NCBI GenBank assembly: GCA_016617855.1
Contig: JAECUM010001098.1
Location: 1 to 64,000, forward strand
DNA: 64,000 nucleotides
From: Megalonaias nervosa
Taxonomy: Eukaryota > Mollusca > Bivalvia > Unionida > Unionidae
Direction of reading: 5' to 3'
Shown here: positions 11,510-21,775 of the stretch, piece after piece
Layout: each line of letters starts with the position of its first letter
Numbering within the stretch: position 1 is the first letter of the stretch
Program-made: the position numbers and the translations under genes
Notes under the pieces: model-generated
Database searches by the model: none
The model's input: only the letters and a program-made list of their open reading frames with translations
What the model was told of the DNA's origin: nothing

Positions 11510-11850
11510 GTCACCTTGTGTGACTGGCCCTGATGGTCCTGGGCTTAGACCACCTTATAGTCTGATAATTTGGGGGTCTGTGAAACCTATTTTGTATTTG
11601 TTGAGGGCCTAACGGTCTGGGGTTTGTAACACATTGGTTTGGTTAAGTATCTGTATGTAAAAGGTTTTTTGTTTGCCACCTTGTGCGGCGGGGCCTGATG
11701 ATCGTTGGGATTTGATCACCTTATATGATACTATTTGGGGTCCTACTGTAGTTCATATGCTGCTTTACGTAGCCATTTGTGATGGCAGGCCCTGATGGTC
11801 TTGATCTTTGGATCATCTTATATCATCTAGGTATTTGGGGCATACATGAT
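11510..11850 (-). repeat. triplicated hairpin unit in the LINE 3-prime region
   Basis: Three copies of a unit with two adjacent hairpins, starting near 11510, 11675 and 11772. First stems: GTCAC/GTGAC, GCCAC/GCGGC (one mismatch), GCCAT/ATGGC. Second stems: TGGTC/GACCA, TGATC/GATCA, TGGTC/GATCA (one G-U pair). Each unit also holds GGCCCTGATGGTC-like and ATTTGGGG blocks. No coding frame is present. Confidence 0.65.
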
Positions 11851-12659
11851 TGTTGGTGGGATGACTGTCATCTTTGGTGGAGAGATTAGTTGGTGTTAGC
11901 AGGGTTAGTTTTGAGAAGAGTAGAGGATAAAGAGTAGTGGATTTTTTTTTAATTTTTTAATTTTTTTAAAAAAATCTATTTGGGGTGGGTTTGCATGCGG
12001 GATTGTTATTTAGTTCATCGTGAGGTCGCTACACAGTGAGGGGTGGGTGGGAGGCGTCATGCTGGTTATCTGGAATGTTATTGTGTTTTATTTGCGTGTG
12101 GTGTGATTATCCTCATTGCGTGATTGTGGGTAACTGAGATTTTTAACGAATGTCTTGTGTTTTGGTTGGTCATGCTGTGTGTTACCTTAAAATCCAGGTC
12201 TGTGAAGCCACGAGACCTGGAAGTGACAGTACTATACACAGCAGAGGGGTGGGCCGTAAACCGAAGCCCCCACCCCATCTCGCACCCCCTGGTTTGATTA
12301 TCAGTTTTTCCCAGAAACACCCGCGCAGTGTTTAAGGATGTTATTTGTTGGTTTGTGTGGTTTTATTGTTGATAATTTTTATATTTTATCCCTAAGTTTG
12401 GTCTCATTTAGGAATAGTAGGATATATTTATAAGTAGTAGCGATATTGGGTTTGTTTTTTCCTATTATTTCGGGGTATGTAGTTGGGGATCCAATTTCCT
12501 TCTGTTCTAGTTGTAGTTTGTTCCTAGCTTGTAGGTATTGAGTGCAGGTATTGAATATATGTCCGAGATCCTCGATTGTTTGGCAGTGGTAGCAGTTGAT
12601 GGTTGTGGGTTTAGGACCCAGGTGTCTTCCAAAGCTGCTTGCTAATTTTGTTTTGCCTG

Positions 12660-13316
12660 TTAGTATACGGTTGATGATTTTTGGTCCGAGCTGTTTGTAT
12701 TAGGTGGTTTTATGGATCTGTTAATTTCATTTAGGGTGGAATATAGTTTTCTTCCTTTATGTGTGGCATTCCATGTTTCCTGCCATTTAGCGTTGATGTA
12801 ATTTTCAGCAATGTTTAAGGTTTCGCTAGTGCTGTATTTAAGTGTGGCAGGGTTTGGGTCTTTTAGTTTTCTTTTTGCGACTCGATCTGCTTGTTCATTA
12901 CCGAGAATTCCTATGTGTGAGGGTATCCACATAAATTCTACTATTTGGTTTCTAGTGGATATTTCTTTTAATAGGCGGTAAGCCTCGGCAAGGAAGTTTT
13001 CTCTTGAATTAGTGTTTTTGTTTTTAATTGTTGTAATTACACTAAGCGAGTCGCTTATGATTACTGACTTTGGGGTGTTGTTATATTTGATCCATTTAAG
13101 TGATTCGATGATAGCCCAGAATTCTGTTGTATAAATAGAGCAGTGATCCGGTAATCTGGTTCCCATTTGTATATTGTACTCTGGGATAACTATCGCTGCT
13201 GCTGTTCTGGGTGGGTCCGGTGTTTTTGAGCCGTCGGGGTATATTTTTACGAAACCAGAGTAGGTATCTTGTATATTGCTTGCAATGATGGATTTTAGTT
13301 TGAGCTCTTGTTCCAA
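12660..13316 (-). pseudogene. LINE ORF2, RNase H domain
   Basis: Type I RNase H signature in order: YPDGSK (first Asp), TTEFWAI (Glu), ISDSLS (Asp) and GNEQADRVA (last Asp), spanning most of a 218-codon frame. In I-like LINEs this domain removes RNA from the cDNA hybrid. The frame is separated from the RT frame by a shift between about 13320 and 13560, so ORF2 is not continuous. Confidence 0.88.
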
Positions 13317-13560
13317 TTTGTTTCCATGTTCGGTGGCTTTGGTGTTTATCCTCGGTTTTGGGATGGTCCAGGGGGCTTGGTCGGGAGGTTAAGTGTATTC
13401 CTCCTGTTCTTCCAAAATTGGCATGTTTTTCCTAAGCTCTTGAATTTGTTTTCCGCCAGGAGTGTTTGGAACGAGTTTGCGACTAAAAGTTACATTGCAT
13501 TTGCTGATGGCCACCTTAGTAGGATGCGAGTTTGGGTGGCTGGATAATCGAATTGAGTAT

Positions 13561-15094
13561 CTAAGGAGCATTTCTTGCCTCCTTAATGGTAATGGCAATT
13601 GTCCAGTGAGTATGCATAGTTCGTCCAATGATGTGGAGGGTAGCTTGCCGGTGCAGATCAGCAGTGCCTTTCTTTGGATTTCGTCTAACTTTTTTCAGGT
13701 GAGCTTGAGCAGCGGAGTCATATACCTGACATCCATACTCTAGTTTCGATTTTATGAGAGCCCTGTAAATAGTTGTCAGAGTTTCTTGGTTGGATCCCCA
13801 TGTGGTGACCTTTAGGTTTTTTAGCAGATTGATGTCTTTGGTGCAATTTTTAATTAATTGTTCGATATGATGTTTCCAATTGAGGTGTTGATCGAAGAAC
13901 ATGCCTAGGAATTTGATTACTTTAACATACTTGATTATTTGATTTTGAATATAAAATTTGGGGTAATGAGGTTGTCTTTTTCTTTTAGGTGTGAAAATAA
14001 TCGCTACTGTTTTTTCCTGCGATATCTTAAACCCCCATTTATCTGCCCATCTCCTTATATTGTCAAGGCTTTGCTGGATTTCTGAGGTAACTTGATTGCT
14101 AGTGGGGTTACCGGCTCTCCATATTCCGCTATCATCAGCAAATTGAGAGATTTGTACTTTTGCTGAGATGAGGTTGCGGTCCAGGTCATTAATCATTAAG
14201 TTGAAGAGTGTGGGGCTGAGTACGCTCCCTTGTAGTGTTCCATTTTGTAAAGTTTACTCATCTGATAGGGTGTTTCCCCACTCTAGTGATGATTTTTCGC
14301 CCTGAGAGAAAGTTCTCAATCCAATTAAACATGCGTCCAGTAATGCCGATGCTGTTGAGTTTTGCAATCAGTCCTTTTGTCCAGACAAGGTCAAAGGCTT
14401 TTTCAAGATCCAGGAAAACAACTATAAGGTTTCTATCTCTTTTCCTTCTACAGTTGAATGCAAGTTTGATATCTGCTTCGAGTCTGAGTAATTGGTCAGT
14501 GGTGGACCGCTTGTTGCGAAAGCCGCACTGGTTTTCCGATAGGAGGCTATTGTGTTCTAAATGATGCTTTAATCGGTTGGCAAGGATAGTTTCCATGATT
14601 TTACATATGTTGTTGGTGAGGGAGATGGGTCTATATGAGCTAATTTCATTAGGGTCTTTTCCGGTTTTTGGGATGGGTATGACAATGGCTTGCTTCCAGC
14701 TATCAGGTAATTGACCGGTATTCCAGATTTGGTTTAGTAATTTGATGATAGTTTTGGTGATATTGACCGATAGATTTTTATAAATAATATAGCCAATGTC
14801 GTCCTTTCCTGGTGTTGTTTCTTTTTTAGACCCTAAGGCTGCTTCCCATTCGAATAGGGTGATGTCGCTATTTAACTCAGATTCTTTGGTTGCTAGGTCT
14901 TTGAATAAATGTTTAAGGGAGTTTTCTACTTCTTTCCTATGTTCTTGGAATTTTTGAGTGTGATTGGAATTGCTGCTTATTTTAGGGTAATGGTTGGCGA
15001 GCAGATTTGCTTTGTCGTTATTGCTATTTGCACCTTTAAGTTTATGGTTGATGCTAACTGTTTTTCCCCGTATAAGTTTTATTTTGTCCCACAC
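13561..15094 (-). pseudogene. LINE ORF2, reverse transcriptase domain (frameshifted)
   Basis: Two frames, 15094-14258 and 14196-13561, cover the RT. The first has the SYRPISL and FLDLEKAFD motifs (catalytic Asp of block A) and KRSTTDQLL. The second has QFADDSGIW, the FADD catalytic pair. The junction near 14200-14260 is a frameshift. Upstream, between 15095 and 15424, another frame contains a stop and a shift before the endonuclease. Target-primed reverse transcription would not be possible from this copy. Confidence 0.9.
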
Positions 15095-15424
15095 TTGCTT
15101 GGAATTTTTTTAAATATTTAGTTGGGTACAAAAATGTTGCCATGATTTTTCTTTGGCTTCTTTGATGATGTGCTTAAGGCTTTTTTCTTTGTTTTTGTAG
15201 CCTTGGAAATCTAGTGAGTTTTTTGTGTGTTTGAATTTATTGAAGGCTTTTTTCTTTTCTTTATGGGCCATTTTGCATTCATCTGTCCACCAGGGTACCT
15301 TTTGTTTGGTTTGGGTATTTTTGCCTTTTGGTATATTTAAGATGGCCGCCTCATGAACGGTTTTGGTGATATTGTTGTTGAAGGTATTAATGTTTGAGTT
15401 TTCTATTTCACTAGTGTTTATTTT

Positions 15425-16255
15425 TTAAAGGTAGTCTTTAAAATGTTCCCAGTCGGCTTTACTACATTTCCATCTCGGTGGAACCTCAATGGGGTTGTGT
15501 TGTACGGTCATCTGAAGGGAGATGATGATGGGGAAGTGGTCGCTACCTGACGTGCTGTCGTGGTCTACCCGCCAGTTGGTTAGCTGTGCTAGCTTGGGTG
15601 CACAGATTGTTAGATCGATAGCTGATAGGGAGCCATCCTCAGGGTCTAATCTAGTTTTGGAACCGTCGTTGAGGATGACTAGGTTGGATTCAGCTGTCCA
15701 AGCTTCTACCAACCTGCCTCTGTTGTCCGTTTTTCCCCCTCCCCAGAATTCACTGTGTGCATTGAAGTCTCCACAGACTATGAAGTTTTCTGTTGGTGGT
15801 TGTGATATTTGCCGGTAAGTGTTTAAGTTAATTGGGTTGGCGTTGCCTGGGTCGTAGATGTTGAAAATTTTTATGGTGATGGGTCCTAGGTTGACTGGGA
15901 CTGTCATCATCTCAAATGTTTGGCTAGTGCCTATTTGTGTTGGAACTGTTACCATCTCAGTATTGGGGAGGGTGTTTACAATGAATATTGCCAACCCTCC
16001 CCCTTTTTTCCCATTGGCTCGGTGTTTGAAAGTGCCTGGGAAATATCCTGGGATGTTAGGGATGTAGTTGGAATTTTCTGGTATGTGTGTTTCTTGGAGG
16101 CAGATAATATCTGGTTTTGGTTCTTTTTGGCTTAGTTTGTATTTTAATTCCGACAGGTTGCTGTTTAATCCCCTGCAGTTCCATTGCCAGATAATCATAT
16201 TTTTGGGGACTGTACTATCCATTCTTGTTGTTGGTTTTAATAGTGTGATTGACAA
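15425..16255 (-). pseudogene. LINE ORF2, apurinic-type endonuclease domain
   Basis: An intact 276-codon frame, the N-terminus of ORF2. Motifs of the endonuclease/exonuclease/phosphatase fold appear in order: QWNCRGL (Asn), CLQETH (Glu), VCGDFNAHS (Asp, Asn), AIDLTI (Asp) and SGSDHFPI (Asp-His). It would nick the target for priming. The frame ends at a stop before the RT domain, whereas ORF2 should run on. Confidence 0.92.
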
Positions 16256-16479
16256 TTTCGATGTAACTTACATGTGTTTGGTCAGAATTTGATTAATTTG
16301 AGCAATTAGTGTTTCTATTGTTGGTGGCCTTTTTAGGTCTAATGGTAATATTGCCTGAAGCACTTCACCAATAATGGGGCATGTTATTGTTTGTTGGCCT
16401 GAATTGGTTCGTGGTGTTACTGCTGTTTGTTTTCTCTGGTTTTGTTTAGCTGGTTCCTGATTTGATTTGGATTTATTTA

Positions 16480-18548
16480 TCAGTGGGTTTGTCTGGCTAG
16501 TTTTTGAGGGTTTTTGGGAGTCAGTTGTGGGGTGGGTGGGTCTGTTTTTTGATTACTTTTGGGCTTAGGGTGATTGTTTTGTGCTGAGTGGGTCTGTTGC
16601 ATTTTGGTTTGATTAGTTTCTAGGTTTATCTTGGTTAAGGCTTCTTTATATGGAATTAATTGTGAGTTCATCAGTTCTATCACTTTCTTTTCTTTTATGG
16701 TGTATGGGCATTCTTCTGCCCTGGGGTGGTGTTGTCCCCGGCAGTTGGCACATTTGATTGTGGTTCGTTTGCATGTGCCTCGATGTTAGCCCCCGCAGTT
16801 GGGGCATCTATGGGGGTGTCGACATTGACGGGCATAGTGTCCCCATTGTTGACATTTGGCACAGAACCGTGGTTTGTTTATGAACGGTTCAAGTCTGTGT
16901 AGTACCCCATACGGGCTTAGTTTGACTAGGAGTGGGAGTGGTGTGTCAGATTCCAATACAACTTTTGAGGTGTTTTGATTCTTGTTATTCCTAAGTCTAT
17001 AAGTTTTTGTGATCTTGTTGCCATTAGTTTTAAATTTGTTTTCCAGGGTGTTTGTGTTCATATCTTGATTGTATCCTTTTAGTGTTAATACTGCCTTGAA
17101 TTTAGTGATTGGCGGTGTATTGGGGTGTACATGTGTGGCTTTATTTTGGTTGTCAGATGTAGTTTTGGAAGTTTGCGAATATATTGCATTTTGGGTTCCT
17201 ATGCCTAGTGACCTTAAACTTTGATGTGTCCTATGTGCTCAATTTGAATGAATTTTTCTACTTGGTTTAGAGTGCTACAGTGGACAATTAGGTAGTTCGT
17301 GTGAGGTCTAATTAGTTTGAATTGCCCTTGATGTACTTTGTTCAGGGCACCTACAATGCTGGTGGTGCTTAAATAAGGCAGCCGACTACTATGGCTGTTT
17401 ATAAAGATTGTGTGGTTAGGAGAGTGGAATTTGTGGTTAGGTTTCTGATTTATTGAAGCTTGTTTTTGCCTTGCTTGGGTTTTGCATGCTTGTTTTGTTT
17501 CCTCTGGTTTTGTGGGATTTGTTAGGTTTGGGGTAGTTTCTTTGGTTGTCATGGGTAGTTTCCCCTTACCTTTGTAGCTTTTTTTGCTTATGCGGGTGTT
17601 GGTCGGGGTGGTTATTTTGGCGGTTTGTTTTTTGGGTTTTGTGTGGTTATTTGATGTTCCTGATGGACCAGGTATTTGACTGTAGTGGAACTGTTCCTTG
17701 TTTGCTATTGGTTGACTGGTTCCGGTTTGTTTTAGTGGAGGGGGTGGTTTACTAGATGGGGGGGGGGTATTTTCCTGTTTGTTGTTTGTTTGCCCCCCTG
17801 ATGTTTGTCCTGAGGGCCCAGGTGTTTGGCTGTTGTGTATTGTTACCTTTTTGTTTTTTCCTACTTCCCTTATTTGATTTTTAGTTGGGTGTCCGGAAGT
17901 TATATTTTCCCTTGGTTGGTGGTTGGTGGTGGTTGTAATCTGGGGGGGGTTGGTTGTTAATTTTGGGCGCATTTGTTACTTCAGGTTGGGTGGGGGTAGA
18001 GACTAAAGCGTCTGCGTAAGTCTTTTGGCTCATGTTAGGTGCGCATGCTGGGAGTATTGTGTTGCTAGCTCCGGCAAGATCGTTTGGCGGGGGTGGGTGG
18101 ACAACACACCCGCTCGAAACTTTCTTCTGGGGGTGTGCCTCTAGTAGTGAGAAGTGGGGGGGGGGGGCATAGTTGTGCGGGTAACCGCATTTTCTTCTGG
18201 TAGAGTGGGCACGGTATCATCTAAATCCGCATCAGATTCAATGGTTTTGTTTGGGTCTCTAAAGATTATCGGGGAGCCTGCATGGAATATTTCTTGTTGT
18301 TCTCGCAATGGTAGATTTGTTGGGGTGCTGGTCTAGAGCCCCACCAATATGGGGGTTCTTTGTTTAATTCCCAAGTTTGCACTGAAATCAAAATGCCCTA
18401 TTATTAACGGGTGGGGTGGGGTGTTAGCGTTAGCAAAGTGGTTTACAGATTGATTTTTCGGGGTCTGTTGTATACTTTTGCTCCTTTTCCTGGCTAGATG
18501 TATTCTATTAGTGAATGCCTTTTTGGTTATGCTCCAGTTTTGAACCAT
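16480..18548 (-). pseudogene. LINE ORF1 (gag-like, CCHC knuckles), broken
   Basis: Frames 18548-18333 and 17972-17214 share one register; 17061-16480 is in another. The middle part is Pro/Thr/Lys/Gln-rich and disordered. The last part carries zinc knuckles: CAKCQQWGHYARQC (C-x2-C-x4-H-x4-C), then CPNCGG and CANCRGQHHPRAEEC. A TAA at 16786-16788 splits the second knuckle. The protein would coat LINE RNA. At least one frameshift and two internal stops are present. Confidence 0.8.
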
Positions 18549-19362
18549 TTTTGGGTGGTTTAATTTTGTTTTGGTTTTGTTTTGGTTTTAATCAGTAATT
18601 TCTAACTTATTGTTTTGAGTAAAAAGGGGTTGGGGTTTCGAGCTTAATGTTTTGAGTAAGAGAGGTTGGAGTAGCAGTAATTAATGAATTAGTAATAGAG
18701 AGGAAGAAATTCTCTCCTATGACAGGAAATCTAGTCAGAGGTTTTCAAGTGCCCGAAAACTTGCTTGGATCCTGTCCAGGTGTTCACTAGTGTGTTTCCT
18801 AGTATGTTTTCGGTAGAGAATTTTGTTAATACGAGTTGTTATTTTAGAAATAGAATAGGAAAGATGGTTTGGCGTGGATGATTTTTCTTTTGACTGTGAA
18901 TCTCGCAGACTTTCCAGTGTTAGATAATCTGAAAGGACACAGTCCAGGTATACTCTAGTATATGACCTAGAACCTGTTTGTAGAAAATGGCGCCAATTGT
19001 TAACAGACAAAGGAGAGATAGAATCTGGTTAAATAGGCAGTTTTGTAGGGTAAAAAGCTAAGAAGTAATCTGTAAACAGCACAGAATATTTTGCCCGCAG
19101 GCTTAGTGCAAATCTTTCTTACCTTAATGTTGATTTACAATAAAGATTAAGCGTGGTCTGCTGGGCTATGGATCCTTGTTCTTTGTCCTGTTGTGTTTTC
19201 CAGTTTTGTTTTACGCCAGATGTTTCTTTGTCCTGTTTAGATGTTTCGCCAGGGCTGGTGCAGCATTTGTTTTCACAGACAGCTATTTGGTATGAGGCGT
19301 CACTTCTTGCGAGCGACGGGAACCCTCTTGTCGGTATAGCGGCTGTGACTCGAATGACCCAC
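18549..19362 (-). other. probable LINE 5-prime untranslated region
   Basis: No coding frame that I recognise; a 91-codon frame at 19010-18735 is low in information. It lies between ORF1 and the repeat-like sequence at 19363-19487, where an internal promoter would sit in an I-like LINE (inference). Confidence 0.4.
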
Positions 19363-19487
19363 TGACTGACTGACTTAAGGATTATAGTCGCTCTTGCACT
19401 TTTGTGCTTCTGCGACTGGTTGTGGCCCCAGGCTGGGCGATAGCCCCTTCAGGAGGCACTTGGCCCCTGGTTGGGCCTTTACTTACT
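19363..19487 (-). repeat. third copy of the LINE 3-prime terminal hairpin, at the LINE 5-prime border
   Basis: On the minus strand it ends with a hairpin at 19416-19387 (closing stem GTCGC/GCGAC, inner GCAC/GTGC), then TATAATCCTTAAGTCAGTCA. This matches the last hairpin and tail of the copies at 10633 and 10937. Other GC-rich hairpins precede it. It is either a truncated relative inserted in front of the LINE or a SINE using the same tail. Confidence 0.6.
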
Positions 19488-19500
19488 GACGACTGCTATG

Positions 19501-19540
19501 ATTTATATACTTGAAGCACGGACGTGAAGGAAAACATCCC
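19501..19540 (-). promoter_or_regulatory. orphaned promoter of accessory gene A
   Basis: On the minus strand an upstream box (reverse complement of GACGTGAAGGAAAACATCCC, 19521-19540) is followed by TATATAAATCATAGCAGTCGTC. The 20-bp box is identical to that of gene B (20806-20825). The LINE interrupts the leader about 15 bp after the TATA, so gene A at 10573 lies 8.9 kb downstream. Confidence 0.65.
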
Positions 19541-20046
19541 TTACTCTCACTTCACATATTATATACTATCCACACAGAAGGGAAGAGAAGAAAAAACACC
19601 ATATTTACTATCAAAAACCCCAATATTTACTATCCACACAAAAGGGAAGAAAAGAATAAAACGCACCATATTTACTATCCACACAGAAGGGAAGAGAAGA
19701 AAAAACACCATATTTACTATCAAAGACCCCAATATCTACTATCCACACAGAAGGGAAGAGAAAAAAACACCATATTTACTATCAAAATCCCCCAATATCT
19801 ACTATCCACATAGCAGGGAAGAGAAGAAAAAAAACCCCACACCATATCTACTATCCACACAAACGTAGGCGAACGCATAAAACACTTACTCTACTATGCG
19901 CACAAACGTACGCGAACGCCTACAAACACACACTCTACTATCCACACAGACGTGAAGAGAAAAAAACCCACACCATATCTACTATTCACACAAACGTACG
20001 CGAACGGATAAAACACACACTCTACTATCCACACAAACATACGCGA

Positions 20047-20097
<51 letters not shown>
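19541..20097. repeat. minisatellite and (CA)n between accessory genes A and B
   Basis: Two interleaved unit types: ACTATCCACACAGAAGGGAAGAGAAG with ACCATATTTACTATCAAA (about 60 bp, five or more copies, 19560-19860), and CACACAAACGTACGCGAACG with CTCTACTAT (19855-20050). It ends in (CA)n at 20049-20096. Repetitive open frames here are artefacts. Confidence 0.8.
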
Positions 20098-20098
<1 letters not shown>

Positions 20099-20183
20099 CA
20101 GTAAAGGAATGTTTATAGTCACACTACTCCACAATGACACAAATTGGCAACTTGAATAGTGTCTCTTTTCTAGAGATCTGGTT

Positions 20184-20199
20184 AGCCCTGAGAAGGGCT
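20184..20199 (-). terminator. histone-type 3-prime stem-loop, gene B
   Basis: The minus strand reads AGCCCTTCTCAGGGCT, a 6-bp stem with loop TCTC, followed by AACC and then TCTAGAAAAGAGAC (20174-20161), the purine element. It differs from the histone consensus only at the basal pair (A-U instead of G-C). It lies downstream of the gene B stop. Confidence 0.6.
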
Positions 20200-20295
20200 G
20201 TTTTTTCTTTCGAACTTCAATTGCACCTGGCTAATGGTGGCACCTCCCAGGTCTGGCCCCACACACGCAACGTCTGCTCCAGTCACGCTCCCAAT

Positions 20296-20734
20296 TTAAT
20301 GTTGTGGCTGGTAGCGCAGAGGGGGGTTGACTGGCTTCATTCTCCCAGTCTTCACTCTGAGGGATAGTGAAGACTTGTTGTTCCCTCTATCTTCTGTGCC
20401 AGACCCGGGGATGATGATCTGGCCTCCTTGCCTCCTGTGGACGCTGTACTTGTTGTTGTTGTTGTGGCTGTGGCTGTAACTCATATTCCTGTGGTGGTGG
20501 TGCTATTGCCTGTGGAGGAGTACTGACCATTGACTTCACCTCACACAGAGGCCTTAGCATGAGGTGAGGTAGGATCCCTCTCTTCTTTTCCTCTTCTTCT
20601 ACCTTCTTTTCCCTCTCCTCTTCTTCTTCAACTCTGGCACTTTCCGCTATAGCCTCCATAGCCAGCTCGTCTAAAAGACGCCTGGCATATTCCAGGTGCA
20701 TCTGGAGTTCTAGAAGCTTGGCGAGTCTACTCAT
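20296..20734 (-). CDS. Polinton accessory gene B, coiled-coil / poly-Q protein
   Basis: The ATG at 20734 opens 115 codons ending at 20387. The N-terminus MSRLAKLLELQMHLEYARRL resembles gene C (SRLAKLNEAYVNL). A Glu/Lys coiled coil (residues about 30-50) and a Pro/Gln-rich linker (about 75-100) follow. A different frame stays open from the linker to 20296 with a basic end, so the true C-terminus is uncertain and a frameshift is possible. The promoter has the 20-bp box, TATAAA and palindromic leader; a histone-type stem-loop follows. Function unknown. Confidence 0.6.
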
Positions 20735-20742
20735 TCTTCAAT

Positions 20743-20825
20743 GTTGATACGTCAACGTTGGGTAGCCAGACTGACGATCGCTGTGCTTTATATCCCTGGA
20801 GCAAAGACGTGAAGGAAAACATCCC
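20743..20825 (-). promoter_or_regulatory. promoter and leader of accessory gene B
   Basis: Reading the minus strand: upstream box (20825-20806), TATATAAAGC near 20795-20787, GTCAGTCTGGCTACC, and the palindrome GTTGACGTATCAAC (20756-20743), then ATG at 20734. The TATA lies about 55 nt upstream of the ATG. Confidence 0.65.
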
Positions 20826-21035
20826 CTGACACCAAAACTGACAATACCCATATTACCATCACATGGAACGAGCGGACCTAAAAGAAACACTCACGTTGAC
20901 TTTTTACTTACAAACACAGACACACACTATCGGACAAGACAGAAACGAAGTGCTTATAGACACACTTCTATTTTTTAACATAAACACAAATTTTATGGCG
21001 ATTGGATTAGTATGTCTTTTCTAGAGTGTTGCGGT

Positions 21036-21050
21036 AGCCCTGAAAAGGCT
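21036..21050 (-). terminator. histone-type 3-prime stem-loop, gene C (one base missing)
   Basis: The minus strand reads AGCCTTTTCAGGGCT, followed by ACC. It matches the gene B stem-loop with loop TTTC but has lost one base of the 5-prime arm. TCTAGAAAAGACATAC (21025-21010) follows as the purine element. It lies 36 nt after the gene C stop. Confidence 0.55.
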
Positions 21051-21085
21051 TTTTTTTTTTGTTGACGGGGAGTAATGGTAATCCA

Positions 21086-21442
21086 TTAGCGTCTAAGATT
21101 GCGTCCCCGTCTGGCAGCAGGCTTTCCCACAGGATACGGTCTGCTTCTGCGGAAAGAGAAGGAGAACTCCTTCGTGTCCACACGACAGTCGACGAAACCT
21201 CTGTCTGGCTCCTGCTGCTGTTGCTGTTGCTTCTGTTCTCTCTGCTGCTTCTGAAGTCTGTACTTCTCTGCCCACACTTCTTGTTCTTTCTTGATTTCCT
21301 CTCTGAAGACCTTTTCTATCAGGTCTTCGGTCACTTTCAACATCCTGACATTCTCTATCTCTTCAGGCTTCGGTATCAGGTTTTGCCTGACACGATGTAA
21401 ATTCACATAAGCTTCGTTCAGTTTGGCTAGTCTTGAAGGCAT
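21086..21442 (-). CDS. Polinton accessory gene C, coiled-coil / poly-Q protein
   Basis: The ATG at 21442 (MPSRLAKLNEAYVNLHRVRQ) is chosen over an upstream frame start because the palindromic leader and TATA box lie just before it. About 118 residues: N-terminal SRLAKL motif, a charged helix (EDLIEKVFREEIKKEQ), a poly-Q stretch, then an Arg-rich C-terminus ending RRGRNLRR. The architecture parallels gene B, so they are likely paralogues. The frame is intact. I do not recognise a known family; the basic tail could bind nucleic acid (inference). Confidence 0.65.
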   Translation of the reverse strand: MPSRLAKLNEAYVNLHRVRQNLIPKPEEIENVRMLKVTEDLIEKVFREEIKKEQEVWAEKYRLQKQQREQKQQQQQQEPDRGFVDCRVDTKEFSFSFRRSRPYPVGKPAARRGRNLRR

Positions 21443-21450
21443 CTTCGTAG

Positions 21451-21533
21451 GTTGACGAGTCAACAATGGATGGCCAGGCTGGAGACTGCCTCGCTTTATA
21501 TGGTTCAAACGCGGATGCGATAGAAAACATCCC
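21451..21533 (-). promoter_or_regulatory. promoter and leader of accessory gene C
   Basis: Reading the minus strand: box (reverse complement of GATGCGATAGAAAACATCCC, 21533-21514), TATAAAGCGAGGCAGTC (from 21500), then the palindrome GTTGACTCGTCAAC (21464-21451) and ATG at 21442. Same layout as genes A and B. Confidence 0.62.
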
Positions 21534-21775
21534 TACGAGTTTTTTGTTGGGTCGGAACGTTATGATAGCTAATGTCATGGTGAGGGATAGAGAGAAGTCA
21601 AAGAGCACATATTCACAGTGGGTTTTTATCAAAACAAACGACAGACACATTTTTTTCAAAACACAACATTTTTTATTCAACAAACAACCAAGAACTAACA
21701 ATTAACAATAACATCAAATTTTTTTACTTCACTAACAAATTTTTACTTAACTCACAAATAACAATTTATATAACA
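21534..21775. other. spacer between gene C and the protease
   Basis: A/T-rich with repeated AACAAATTTTTAC/AACTAACAATTAACAA blocks. No coding frame is visible. Confidence 0.4.

Larger units (their letters stand above)
10609..19487 (-). mobile_element. I-superfamily LINE nested in the Polinton
   Basis: Minus-strand non-LTR retrotransposon: 5-prime region about 19.4-18.6 kb, ORF1 with CCHC knuckles (18548-16480), ORF2 with apurinic endonuclease, reverse transcriptase and RNase H (16255-12660), and a long structured 3-prime region down to 10609. An endonuclease-RT-RNase H order places it in the I-like group. The tail is GTAA/GTCA repeats (GTAAGTAGGTA at 10609-10619, GTAAGTAAGTCAGTC near 10915). 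Gene A flanks read CGTCAGT on one side and CAGTCTGGC on the other; paralogous gene B has CGTCAGTCTGGC uninterrupted. This locates the insertion point and suggests a CAGT duplication. The ORFs are broken. Confidence 0.85.
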
